Origin: Pseudidiomarina gelatinasegens
Lineage (GTDB): Bacteria; Pseudomonadota; Gammaproteobacteria; Enterobacterales; Alteromonadaceae
Assembly: GCF_004025325.1 (NCBI RefSeq)
Contig: NZ_RSFE01000002.1
Span: 339,266-403,265 of the forward strand
Length of the DNA: 64,000 nucleotides
Direction of reading: 5' to 3'
Within the stretch, counting starts at the first letter, position 1, and each line of letters opens with the position of its first letter. The translations under genes were made by a program, and so were the position numbers. Below, piece after piece: positions 1 to 10,651 of this stretch. Under the pieces are notes generated by a model. That model saw nothing but the letters and a program-made list of their open reading frames with translations. It had not been told where the DNA came from and did not search any database.

Positions 1-228
1 CAAGAGGCCGCGACACCGCTTATTGAAGACTTGGTAGGCAATAGCCCCGCGGCAGTAACCGCGGCGAAACAGCTGGCGTTGGCCATTGATCAACAACCAC
101 TCAATGCAAGTACGCGGCGTATCGCCATTGAACGCATTGCAGAAATTCGGGTTTCGGCCGAAGGCCAAGAAGGTCTTACAGCGTTTTTAGAAAAGCGTGC
201 GCCGAACTGGAAAACTTCACACAAATAA
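1..228 (+). CDS. liuC: Enoyl-CoA hydratase (methylglutaconyl-CoA hydratase), C-terminal part
   Basis: The frame is open from base 1 to the stop at 226-228, so this is the 3' end of a gene that starts upstream of the window. The 75 visible residues are helical and end in a segment (AFLEKRAPNW) typical of the C-terminus of crotonase-fold hydratases, where the last helices pack on the trimer. Position directly before a methylcrotonyl-CoA carboxylase subunit and HMG-CoA lyase points to methylglutaconyl-CoA hydratase of leucine degradation. The catalytic core lies outside the window, so the substrate is inferred from context. It is followed after 9 bases by liuD. Confidence 0.75.
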   Translation, partial: QEAATPLIEDLVGNSPAAVTAAKQLALAIDQQPLNASTRRIAIERIAEIRVSAEGQEGLTAFLEKRAPNWKTSHK

Positions 229-237
229 GGATAAGCA

Positions 238-2196
238 ATGTTGCAAAAATTGCTGATTGCTAACCGCGGCGAAATTGCATGCCGTGTTATTCGAACCGCT
301 CGCGACCTTGGTATTCGTACTGTCGCGGTTTACTCTGATGCCGATCGCAATGCACAACATGTGCAGCTGGCTGATGAAAGTATTCACATTGGCCCGGCGC
401 CAAGTGCGGAAAGTTATTTAGTTATCGACAAAATCATTGCTGCCGCAAAAGAAACCGGTGCCGATGCCATTCACCCAGGTTATGGCTTTTTATCCGAGAA
501 CGAAGAATTTGCCGATGCCTGTGCCAGCAATAACATCATCTTTGTCGGCCCACCGACCAGTGCCATTGCGGCGATGGGATCAAAAAGCGCGGCGAAATCG
601 ATCATGAGCGAAGCTGGCGTGCCGCTGGTGCCGGGTTATCACGGCAGTGACCAAAATGTTGAAACACTGCGCAGTGAAGCTGAGAAAATCGGCTACCCAG
701 TGCTGCTTAAGGCAGCCTACGGTGGCGGTGGTAAAGGCATGCGTGTGGTTGAAACCGCGAAACAGTTTGATGAGGCGTTAAGTTCTGCCAAGCGCGAGGC
801 TCAAGCCTCGTTTGGTAACGATAAAATGCTGGTGGAGAAATTCATCGGTAATCCGCGCCACGTTGAGATTCAAGTTTTTTGTGATGAGCACGGCAACGCC
901 GTTTACTTGGCTGAGCGCGATTGTTCAGTGCAACGCCGCCATCAAAAAGTAATTGAAGAAGCGCCGGCGCCGTCCATCAGTACCAAAACCCGTACCGAAA
1001 TGGGTGAAGCCGCAGTGCGCGCTGCCCAAGCGATAGACTACGTTGGTGCAGGCACGGTTGAGTTCTTGCTCGATACCGACAATAAGTTCTACTTCATGGA
1101 AATGAACACCCGCTTGCAAGTTGAGCATCCAGTAACTGAAATGGTTACCGGGCAGGACTTGGTCGCATGGCAGCTATTGGTCGCCAGCGGTGAGCCGTTA
1201 CCACTTGCGCAAGACCAAGTTGAAGTGAATGGCCACTCGTTTGAAGCGCGAATTTACGCGGAAGACCCAGAACACGAGTTCTTACCAAGTACTGGCACCC
1301 TGCATGTGCTGCGCCCACCACAGGCCAACGCCCATGTGCGCATCGACAGTGGTGTTATCGAAGGTGACGTGGTCAGCTCTTACTACGACCCTATGATTGC
1401 CAAACTGGTGGTCTGGGGTGAGAACCGTACCATTGCGTTACGTCGTCTCATGCAAGCATTAAATGACTATCGCGTTGCTGGTGTACGCACCAATATTGAT
1501 TTCTTACGACGTATCGCGGGGCACAAGAAATTTGGCCAAGCCGAATTAACCACCCGCTTTATTGAAAAATATGACGCAGACCTATTCACCGACACCAGCC
1601 ACTTAGTGAATGACTACGCTGTTATGGCGACACTGGCTGAACGCTTGGATGAGAAAGCTAGCAAATCAGCAAACCCATGGTTGACTCAGCATAGCTTCCG
1701 CATGAATCAGCCACGCCAATTTGGCTTGAGTTTGCAACATGGCGATGACTTGCTGGATATCAATTTGGCAGAGCGCGACAACGCTTGGTACCAAGCCGAG
1801 CATGACGCCGCATGGCAGGTTGACCGTATTGGTGAGCAGTTATTTTTCACCCGTAACGGCCGTCGCTTCAAGGCGCACGTGATGCGTGCTGCGCATGAAA
1901 TTGTCGTAATGACAGAACACGCGAGTTTACGCTTTAATCGCCACAACGTAACCGATACACTTGAGCAAGAAACCGCTGCCGGCACGCTCACTGCGCCGAT
2001 GAATGGCACGGTCGTTCAAGTTATGGTTAACGCAGGCGATAACGTCACCGCTGACCAAGCCTTGGTAATCATGGAAGCCATGAAAATGGAATACACCATT
2101 CGCGCACCACGCGATGGGGAAATTGATCAAGTATTCTACCAAGCCGGCGACTTAGTCAGCGATGGTGCCGAGCTCATTAGTTTAAAAGACGAATAA
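238..2196 (+). CDS. liuD: Methylcrotonyl-CoA carboxylase, biotin-containing alpha subunit
   Basis: Catalyses ATP-dependent carboxylation of biotin and, with the LiuB carboxyltransferase subunit, carboxylation of 3-methylcrotonyl-CoA in leucine breakdown. The N-terminal 450 residues form a biotin carboxylase, with the glycine-rich ATP loop GGGGKGM at about 162-168 and the EMNTRLQVEH metal/ATP signature near 290. A linker is followed by a C-terminal biotinyl domain whose biotin-accepting lysine is K616 in EAMKMEY. The length of 652 residues is typical. The ATG at 238 follows the Shine-Dalgarno-like AAGGATAA. A pyruvate or propionyl carboxylase subunit would look similar, but liuC upstream and liuE downstream favour LiuD. 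The liuB partner is presumably just left of the window. Confidence 0.93.
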   Translation: MLQKLLIANRGEIACRVIRTARDLGIRTVAVYSDADRNAQHVQLADESIHIGPAPSAESYLVIDKIIAAAKETGADAIHPGYGFLSENEEFADACASNNIIFVGPPTSAIAAMGSKSAAKSIMSEAGVPLVPGYHGSDQNVETLRSEAEKIGYPVLLKAAYGGGGKGMRVVETAKQFDEALSSAKREAQASFGNDKMLVEKFIGNPRHVEIQVFCDEHGNAVYLAERDCSVQRRHQKVIEEAPAPSISTKTRTEMGEAAVRAAQAIDYVGAGTVEFLLDTDNKFYFMEMNTRLQVEHPVTEMVTGQDLVAWQLLVASGEPLPLAQDQVEVNGHSFEARIYAEDPEHEFLPSTGTLHVLRPPQANAHVRIDSGVIEGDVVSSYYDPMIAKLVVWGENRTIALRRLMQALNDYRVAGVRTNIDFLRRIAGHKKFGQAELTTRFIEKYDADLFTDTSHLVNDYAVMATLAERLDEKASKSANPWLTQHSFRMNQPRQFGLSLQHGDDLLDINLAERDNAWYQAEHDAAWQVDRIGEQLFFTRNGRRFKAHVMRAAHEIVVMTEHASLRFNRHNVTDTLEQETAAGTLTAPMNGTVVQVMVNAGDNVTADQALVIMEAMKMEYTIRAPRDGEIDQVFYQAGDLVSDGAELISLKDE

Positions 2197-2205
2197 GGAC
2201 AACCC

Positions 2206-3113
2206 ATGGCATTGCCTAAGCAGGTGAAAATTGTTGAAGTCGGCCCGCGTGATGGTCTGCAGAACGAACTTGCCGTGCCGGTTGAAGCAAAGATTGCATT
2301 GGTCAACGCATTGGGCCATGCCGGCCTAACGTACATTGAAACCGGCGCGTTTGTGAGCCCCAAATGGGTGCCGCAGATGGCTGATAGCAGTGACGTTTTT
2401 GCCGGTATCGAACGCTTGGCTGGGCGCACCTACGCCGCCTTGACGCCTAACTTAAAAGGCTTTGAAGCGGCAGTTGCCGCTGGTGCTGACGAAGTAGCCA
2501 TATTTGGCGCGGCATCAGAGGCATTTAGCCAGAAAAACATCAATTGCAGTATTGCGGAAAGTCTTGAGCGTTTCGCACCCGTGATTGCGGCAGCACAGGC
2601 GCGTAACATGAGAGTACGCGGCTATGTTAGTTGTGTATTGGGTTGCCCCTATCAAGGCGAAGTAGCCCTCGACGACGTTGCCTGGGTAGCTGAAAAACTA
2701 TGGCAGATGGGCTGCTACGAAGTGTCGCTGGGCGATACCATTGGGGTCGGCACGCCGCTTCATGCCCAACGCATGCTCAGCGCTGTGGCCGCTAAAGTAC
2801 CCATGGAACACTTAGCGCTGCACTTTCACAATACCTATGGCCAAGCTCTGGCCAATATCGCCAGTTGCTTACCTATGGGTGTTGCCACCATAGATAGCGC
2901 GGTGGCAGGCCTCGGTGGCTGCCCTTATGCCAAAGGTGCCAGCGGCAACGTAGCCACAGAAGACGTGGTCTTTATGCTGCACGGTATGGGCATAGATACC
3001 GGTATCAACTTAAATCAACTCGTTCAAGCCGGTGCTGATGTGTGCCAACATCTTAATCACGGCCCGCGCTCGAACGTTGCAATCGCAGAACTTGCAAAAC
3101 AGGATCGCACACC

Positions 3114-3117
<4 letters not shown>
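2206..3117 (+). CDS. liuE: Hydroxymethylglutaryl-CoA lyase
   Basis: Cleaves 3-hydroxy-3-methylglutaryl-CoA to acetoacetate and acetyl-CoA, the last step of the leucine pathway. The 303-residue protein is a DRE-TIM metallolyase with the N-terminal GPRDGLQNE motif binding the divalent cation, HFHNTYGQ near residue 205, and the family signature [15 protein letters not shown] carrying the catalytic loop cysteine C239. The start at 2206 follows AAGGACAACC. It lies 9 bases after liuD and its stop overlaps the aacS start by four bases (ATGA), so translation of the two is probably coupled. Confidence 0.95.
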
Positions 3118-5060
<1,943 letters not shown>

Positions 5061-5069
5061 GGACAATCC

Positions 5070-7283
5070 ATGCAGAACATGCGTTCACTCATATTTACGG
5101 CCATATTTGGCTTGGGCTTAACCGCCCTGGCCACGGTATTGCTGGAGCAATACGACCACCGGCGCGTGGATGAACGCATGCAATCGGATGCCCAGAGTCT
5201 GCAATCCAATGTGCGTGGTAGCCTTATTCGGTTGCTCTATGCCGGTGAGCTGGCGAGTGAGCTTCTGCAAGCCAGTGAGCGCGAGCCATCGGCGCAGTTA
5301 CCCATGCTGCAGCAGGCAATGTCGACGTTCTACCAGTCAGTGCGCCAAATTGTCGTGCTGGATGAAAATTTTAACCTGCTGGATCAAGAGCTTTTGGCTG
5401 GCAATGAATTGCTGAATGTTGCCAATTATGAAGGCAACGCAACCCAACTGGCCAAGCTTAATGAATTGAATAGCGGCACCGCGCTTGTCGACGCCCAAAA
5501 CTTATCCCTGCATAGTCACGACCTCGCACTGTTTATTCCAGTAACGCATGCGGAGCAACGTTTCTTTATTGCGCTGGTCATTGATGTTAAAGAACTGCTC
5601 AAGCAAAGCATTCATCACCATATTATTGAAGGCTATCAAGTTGAAGTGCACCAAAATAATGCGCTGATTTACGCTTTTGCGGGTGAACCCGATCTCAAGC
5701 ATGAGTGGTCGGCTGAATTTACCATCCGCGCGGCCGACAACAATTGGCAATTTCATTTATGGCCAACCGCCGAAAAATTCTCCCAATTGCATCTCGTCAA
5801 CTCCTACGTGGTGCCTTTGCTCGGCATGTTTATGACCGGCTTTCTAATGCTGCTGGTTTTTCGCATGACCATGTATGAGCAAACCATTAAATCACTGCAA
5901 CACGATAAGGATGAATTGGGCGTTCAGCTGAAAAAACGTGACGAAGTTGAAAAACAACTGGCATTTCTTTCAGAACACGACGCTCTTACCGAAGTGCCCA
6001 ACCGCAACGCGCTGCTACGTTATCTGCACGAAACGCTGCCCGAGCTAGCCACAAAACAAGGTCAGCTGGTTGCCATTCAACTGAATGTTGATCACTTCAA
6101 AGATATTAATAATGCACTTGGTCACAAAATCGGTGACGAGCTATTGCGACGACTTGCCCACCGTTTGCAGCGCTGTGTGGTCAATTTTGACTTTATCGCG
6201 CGTATTGGTGGCGATGAATTCTTGGTCATCAAGCAAGGGATAACCACTGATGAGCAAGCGATGGAGATCGCTGAGCAGTTGGTACGTAGTGTGAAACCTG
6301 AGTTTTATATCAACAGTCACGAAGTCTACGCCTCAGCGTCAATGGGTATTGCGTTCGCTAATGACGCTGACTTTGATGCTGACAACTTGCTGCGCCATAC
6401 CGATGCTGCCCTAAATCAAGCCAAGAAATTCGACTACCATGGCATCAATATTTATACCCGTACGCAACAATCCGAGCTATCAAAGCGTCAATTCGTTTTA
6501 GAGCAATTGCACAAAGCTGTCGAGACCAATCGGGTCGAAGTGCATTATCAGCCGGTGTTTGATTTACGAACGCAAACTATTACTGGTTTTGAAGCACTCA
6601 TGCGCTGGCGGCAAGATGATGGCGAACTCGCCCTGCCCGATCAGTTTTTACCGCTAATTGAAGACACGGGGCTCATTGTTCCGTTAACGGATAATTTATT
6701 AAAACGCGTACTGACTGATTACCGCGCATGGCTTAAAGATGGTAATACCGAACTAACCATCGGTATCAACCTTTCCGGCAAGCAGCTCGCGCTGCCAGAA
6801 CTGCCAGAATTATTAGCCAATAACTTACGCAGAAATCAGGTGCCGCCAGAAAACCTTCACATTGAAATACGTGAAGAACTCTATTGCAGCCATGCCTGCC
6901 AGCCCGATGGTATATTGGCGAAATTGAAAGAGCTTGGTGTGAAACTAACGGTTGACGGTATGGGCTTAAATCACAAAACCATTAAAGCGATGCAGCATTG
7001 TCCGCCCTATTTATTAAAAATCAGTCAACCCTTAATGAGTGATATTCCGCATAACAAAATACAAGCTCTGATTGCGGAAACCATGATTAAATTCGGTCAC
7101 GAGCGCAGCATACAAGTCAGCGCTGTGGGCGTGGAAACCCAACAACAAGTCGATTTTTTATTACAACGTGATTGTTTGTCTGCACAAGGTTATTACCTTG
7201 CACGGCCTGTGCCCGCAGACCAAGTGCCAACAATGTTGGCAAACCCAACAATCCCGAACAATTACGTGCCCTATCAGGAGTAA
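5070..7283 (+). CDS. Membrane GGDEF/EAL protein with degenerate EAL domain
   Basis: A 737-residue inner-membrane protein. A TM helix near 8-25 and another near 250-270 enclose a periplasmic sensor region. A GGDEF domain has an intact GGDEF at 380-384, but the RxxD inhibitory site five residues upstream reads VNFD, so product inhibition is probably lost. The EAL domain keeps EALMRW at 508-513 and QGYYLARP near the end. The metal-binding DDFGTG motif is VDGMGL (628-633), KID is KIS, and the glutamate before GVET is V, so phosphodiesterase activity is unlikely. It sits 9 bases after aacS and 3 bases before the ETF-QO gene, inside a catabolic operon. A diguanylate cyclase or a pure signalling receptor are the two options. 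Confidence 0.9.
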   Translation: MQNMRSLIFTAIFGLGLTALATVLLEQYDHRRVDERMQSDAQSLQSNVRGSLIRLLYAGELASELLQASEREPSAQLPMLQQAMSTFYQSVRQIVVLDENFNLLDQELLAGNELLNVANYEGNATQLAKLNELNSGTALVDAQNLSLHSHDLALFIPVTHAEQRFFIALVIDVKELLKQSIHHHIIEGYQVEVHQNNALIYAFAGEPDLKHEWSAEFTIRAADNNWQFHLWPTAEKFSQLHLVNSYVVPLLGMFMTGFLMLLVFRMTMYEQTIKSLQHDKDELGVQLKKRDEVEKQLAFLSEHDALTEVPNRNALLRYLHETLPELATKQGQLVAIQLNVDHFKDINNALGHKIGDELLRRLAHRLQRCVVNFDFIARIGGDEFLVIKQGITTDEQAMEIAEQLVRSVKPEFYINSHEVYASASMGIAFANDADFDADNLLRHTDAALNQAKKFDYHGINIYTRTQQSELSKRQFVLEQLHKAVETNRVEVHYQPVFDLRTQTITGFEALMRWRQDDGELALPDQFLPLIEDTGLIVPLTDNLLKRVLTDYRAWLKDGNTELTIGINLSGKQLALPELPELLANNLRRNQVPPENLHIEIREELYCSHACQPDGILAKLKELGVKLTVDGMGLNHKTIKAMQHCPPYLLKISQPLMSDIPHNKIQALIAETMIKFGHERSIQVSAVGVETQQQVDFLLQRDCLSAQGYYLARPVPADQVPTMLANPTIPNNYVPYQE

Positions 7284-7286
7284 ACT

Positions 7287-8930
7287 ATGCAACGCGAAAG
7301 TATGGAATTTGATGTCGTTATCGTCGGTGCCGGCCCTGCTGGTTTAAGCTGTGCGATTCGGTTAGCGCAGCAAGCTCAAGAACGCGAGCAAGAGCTCATG
7401 ATATGTGTGGTAGAAAAAGGCTCTGAGGTGGGTGCCCACATATTGTCAGGTGCCGTATTTGAGCCGCGCGCCCTAAATGAACTCATCCCCGACTGGAAGG
7501 AGCGCGGCGCGCCCCTAAAAACAGCAGTTACCGATGACCAAATCATGCTCTTCAAGAATGCGGAGAAGGCAACGCGTTTACCCGGTTTTATGGTGCCAAA
7601 AACCTTCCATAACCATGGCAACTATGTAGCCAGCATGGGGAACCTTTGCCGTTGGTTGGCTGAACAAGCTGAACAACTTGGTATCGAAATATTCCCAGGC
7701 TTCCCAGCTGCGGACATTATCCTGGAAGAACGCCGCGTTGCTGGCATTATTACCGGTGATATGGGTCTTGATAGCAACGGCGAAAAAAAGCCAGGCTTCG
7801 AACCCGGCATGGAATTACGCGCGAAATACACCGTATTCGCAGAAGGCTGTCGCGGCCACTTAGGTAAGCGCCTGCAGCAGCAGTTCAATTTGGCCGAAGG
7901 CAAATCGCCTCAGCATTACGCCATTGGTTTCAAAGAAATTTGGGACGTCCCTGCCGAGCAGCATCAACCTGGTTTAGTCGTTCATACCACCGGCTGGCCA
8001 CTGACCGATGAAGCCAGTGGTGGTGGTTATTTGTATCACGCCGAAGACGGTCAGGTATATGTTGGTCTCATCGTTGACTTAAACTACAGCAACCCGTATT
8101 TGAATCCGTTTGGTGAATTCCAGAAATTCAAAACCCATCCCGAAATAGCCAAAACCCTACAGGGTGGTAAGCGCGTAACCTATGGCGCGCGGGCCATTAC
8201 GAAAGGCGGTTTTTATGCCCTACCGAAAATGACTTTTGCCGGTGGTGTGCTGGTTGGCTGTAACGCTGGCACATTGAACTTCGCAAAAATAAAAGGCAAC
8301 CACACAGCCATGAAATCGGGCATGTTAGCTGCGGAAAGCATTTTCGCAGCACTGCAAAATGAACAGGTTCCAGCTGAATTGCCCGACTATGCAGAACGCT
8401 TTGAGCAATCGTGGTTATACGACGAACTGTATCGCTCACGTAACTTTGGTCCGGCAGTTCACAAGTTCGGTACTATTTTAGGCGGTGCATACAACACGCT
8501 CGATCAGAACTGGTTTGGTGGCAAACTGCCGTTTACCATCAAAGATGAAACCACAGATCATAGCCAAATGCGTAAAGCCAGCGAGTGCAAACCGATTGAC
8601 TATCCAAAGCCTGACAATAAACTCACATTTGATCGCCTTTCGTCGGTATTTTTATCCAATACCAACCATGAAGAAGATCAACCGTGTCATTTGAAATTAA
8701 AAGACGCATCTATTCCACTCAACGTGAATTTACCCGAGTATGCAGAACCAGCTCAACGCTACTGCCCTGCCGGTGTTTATGAAGTGGTTGAGGAAAATGG
8801 CGAAGCCGTATTTAAAATAAATGCGCAAAACTGCATTCACTGTAAAACCTGTGACATTAAAGACCCATCGCAGAATATTACCTGGGTTACCCCAGAGGGC
8901 ACCGGTGGCCCAACGTATCCAAACATGTGA
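7287..8930 (+). CDS. Electron transfer flavoprotein-ubiquinone oxidoreductase
   Basis: Passes electrons from ETF, reduced by acyl-CoA dehydrogenases such as isovaleryl-CoA dehydrogenase, to ubiquinone at the inner membrane. The N-terminus carries the FAD dinucleotide-binding motif VIVGAGPAGLSCA (G14-G19). The C-terminus has the [4Fe-4S] ligands in RYCPAG and CIHCKTC (C516, C519, C522) followed by the characteristic ITWVTPEGTGGP. The length of 547 residues is standard. It is the last gene of the operon and is followed by a strong bidirectional terminator. Its presence connects the leucine pathway to the respiratory chain. A second in-frame ATG at 7302 is possible. Confidence 0.95.
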   Translation: MQRESMEFDVVIVGAGPAGLSCAIRLAQQAQEREQELMICVVEKGSEVGAHILSGAVFEPRALNELIPDWKERGAPLKTAVTDDQIMLFKNAEKATRLPGFMVPKTFHNHGNYVASMGNLCRWLAEQAEQLGIEIFPGFPAADIILEERRVAGIITGDMGLDSNGEKKPGFEPGMELRAKYTVFAEGCRGHLGKRLQQQFNLAEGKSPQHYAIGFKEIWDVPAEQHQPGLVVHTTGWPLTDEASGGGYLYHAEDGQVYVGLIVDLNYSNPYLNPFGEFQKFKTHPEIAKTLQGGKRVTYGARAITKGGFYALPKMTFAGGVLVGCNAGTLNFAKIKGNHTAMKSGMLAAESIFAALQNEQVPAELPDYAERFEQSWLYDELYRSRNFGPAVHKFGTILGGAYNTLDQNWFGGKLPFTIKDETTDHSQMRKASECKPIDYPKPDNKLTFDRLSSVFLSNTNHEEDQPCHLKLKDASIPLNVNLPEYAEPAQRYCPAGVYEVVEENGEAVFKINAQNCIHCKTCDIKDPSQNITWVTPEGTGGPTYPNM

Positions 8931-8946
8931 TGTATAAAAGCCCAAC

Positions 8947-8976
8947 AAAAAACCCGCCTCTTGAGCGGGTTTTTTA
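8947..8976. terminator. Bidirectional rho-independent terminator
   Basis: The inverted repeat AACCCGC (8951-8957) / GCGGGTT (8965-8971) with a 7-base loop is flanked by an A-tract on the left and a T-tract on the right, so it can end transcription from both sides. It lies between the ETF-QO gene and the convergent GVG-repeat protein gene. Confidence 0.9.
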
Positions 8977-8994
8977 TTGCTTACAGGCGGGCGC

Positions 8995-9645
8995 TTAATG
9001 CATATGAACGGTTACCTCGCCAACGCCGTTATCAATGTTGATGCGGCTTTCACCATTCGAATACGCGCGGCTGTTTGCCGTCATTAAAAAGCGGTTGTTC
9101 TCGATATTTCCTGTACCTTTGATGGTGCTATCACCGACCCCCACATCGACTTTTACACTGGAATAATCACCGTATAAATCGAGATTAACTTCACCAACAC
9201 CAAGATCAAATTGCAGATTGGTTGTCCATAGCTCACCTTCAATAACACCCACACCTAAATCGGTATCAACCCGTGCAACTTTAGGTAATTTGATTACCCA
9301 GTCAATTTGAATACCGTCTTGTTTCGGTACGCTTAACGTAATACGGTTGCCAGACTGCTTTGCCTCAAGCTCCGCATCTTCAACATGTCCGTCTTTATTG
9401 AAAAAAGTGTCGTCGTCTTTATACGCGCGAATCGCAACGTGCATCACGTCACCTTCGGTACGTTCAAAGGTGATTGTTCCTACACCTGAGTCGAACTCAA
9501 CTTCAGTAGCAGCTGTGACCGTATATTCCGCTTCAATATTTTTTTCTTCTTGTGCATGCGCAGTAGCGGTAAATGGGATACTCGCTAGAGTTACTCCAGC
9601 AATCATACAAAACGCGATACTCCAAGTTGTGCGTTGGCGGTTCAT
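8995..9645 (-). CDS. Secreted GVG-repeat protein (DUF4097-like)
   Basis: About 216 residues with an N-terminal signal peptide (hydrophobic core AFCMIAGVTLASIPF, predicted cut after AHA). The mature part is beta-rich and contains five spaced GVG turns (DSGVGTI, DLGVGVI, DLGVGEV, DVGVGDS, DNGVGEV). Each is preceded by an aspartate-containing strand, as in the beta-solenoid DUF4097/DUF2807 adhesin-like families. The start at 9645 is chosen because GGAG lies 9 bases upstream; in-frame ATGs at 9654 and 9660 overlap or precede that site. It is monocistronic, convergent with the ETF-QO gene, and its function is unknown. Family assignment rests on fold-like features only. Confidence 0.7.
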   Translation of the reverse strand: MNRQRTTWSIAFCMIAGVTLASIPFTATAHAQEEKNIEAEYTVTAATEVEFDSGVGTITFERTEGDVMHVAIRAYKDDDTFFNKDGHVEDAELEAKQSGNRITLSVPKQDGIQIDWVIKLPKVARVDTDLGVGVIEGELWTTNLQFDLGVGEVNLDLYGDYSSVKVDVGVGDSTIKGTGNIENNRFLMTANSRAYSNGESRINIDNGVGEVTVHMH

Positions 9646-9868
9646 TGTTGTCATCTCCATAACAGTGTCAGTAGTTACCGTCTTATTCAGACGTTTTAAA
9701 ATTCGTCAAAGTTTATGAAGCAATTATCATGCCAAATTAACTTATTGCTATTTATCAGTAAGTTACCGGATTTCAATAATGAAATAAATTCACCATAATT
9801 GGTCAAAATTACAAATTTATGCTCAAATGACTGCATCTTTAGCCCTGCTCACTCAAAAGTTCACGCCC

Positions 9869-10582
9869 ATGCATTCAGATAGTAACTTACAACCCATCGG
9901 TATTATCGAGTCGCCCTATGCACAGAAGTTTGCGGTGCCGCGGCAACCCGGTTTGGTGCCCGCCGCACGTGCACAAATCATCCTGCAGCATGCGTTTGCA
10001 GACGCTGATTGCGTGCGAGGCCTTGAGGAGTTTTCGCATATTTGGGTGCTGTTTCTGTTTCATGAAACGCAGGCGCAAGGCTGGAAGCCTCTCGTGCGCC
10101 CGCCTCGCCTAGGCGGCAACGAAAAGCGCGGCGTATTTGCCACGCGCTCAACATTTCGCCCCAACGCGATTGGTATGTCCGTGGTTGAACTGGTGAGTAT
10201 TCAACATCAGCCCGGCAAAACCATAATTGAAGTAAATGGCGGCGACTGGGTAAATCAAACACCCGTTATCGACATAAAACCTTACCTGCCCTATGTGGAT
10301 GCTATTCCCGCAGCGCGCGGAGGCTTTGCACCAACTTCGCCGGAAGCGCAATTGCGTACGGTTTTCTCGGCCTCAGCCCAACAACAACTGACCGAACTTA
10401 ACCCAGACTACCCAAATCTCGCGCTACTTATCGAGCAAGTTTTGGCGCAAGACCCACGCCCAGCCTATCAACGCGAAGGCAGCAACAACCGCGAATATGG
10501 TATGACGCTGTACGACGTAAACATTCGCTGGCAAGTACGTGAACAAGAAAATCATGTAATAAGTATCAGTAAAGGCTTTTGA
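9869..10582 (+). CDS. trmO: tRNA (adenine(37)-N6)-methyltransferase TrmO (TsaA family)
   Basis: Methylates N6 of t6A37 in threonine tRNA using S-adenosylmethionine. The protein opens with QPIGIIESPYAQKFAVPRQPGLV, the conserved N-terminus of the TsaA/VirR-like beta-barrel domain. It continues with LEEFSHIWVLFLFHET and RSTFRPNAIGMSVVEL, both signature segments. The C-terminal part carries the DPRPAYQR-type segment. The start at 9869 gives 237 residues, close to the E. coli enzyme; an upstream in-frame ATG at 9827 would add 14 residues, and neither has a convincing ribosome site. The stop codon overlaps the predicted proS promoter. Confidence 0.9.
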   Translation: MHSDSNLQPIGIIESPYAQKFAVPRQPGLVPAARAQIILQHAFADADCVRGLEEFSHIWVLFLFHETQAQGWKPLVRPPRLGGNEKRGVFATRSTFRPNAIGMSVVELVSIQHQPGKTIIEVNGGDWVNQTPVIDIKPYLPYVDAIPAARGGFAPTSPEAQLRTVFSASAQQQLTELNPDYPNLALLIEQVLAQDPRPAYQREGSNNREYGMTLYDVNIRWQVREQENHVISISKGF

Positions 10583-10605
10583 CACAAGCCCGCGACTGGT
10601 AGAAT
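10579..10605 (+). promoter_or_regulatory. Predicted sigma70 promoter of proS
   Basis: TTGACA at 10579-10584 overlaps the trmO stop codon, and TAGAAT lies at 10600-10605. The spacer is 15 bases, or 16 if TTTGAC is used. Transcription would start about 40 bases before the proS ATG. Confidence 0.55.
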
Positions 10606-10651
10606 TTCGCCTTACTGCACCGTTGAACTTTTGCTGGAATATGGGGAACAC

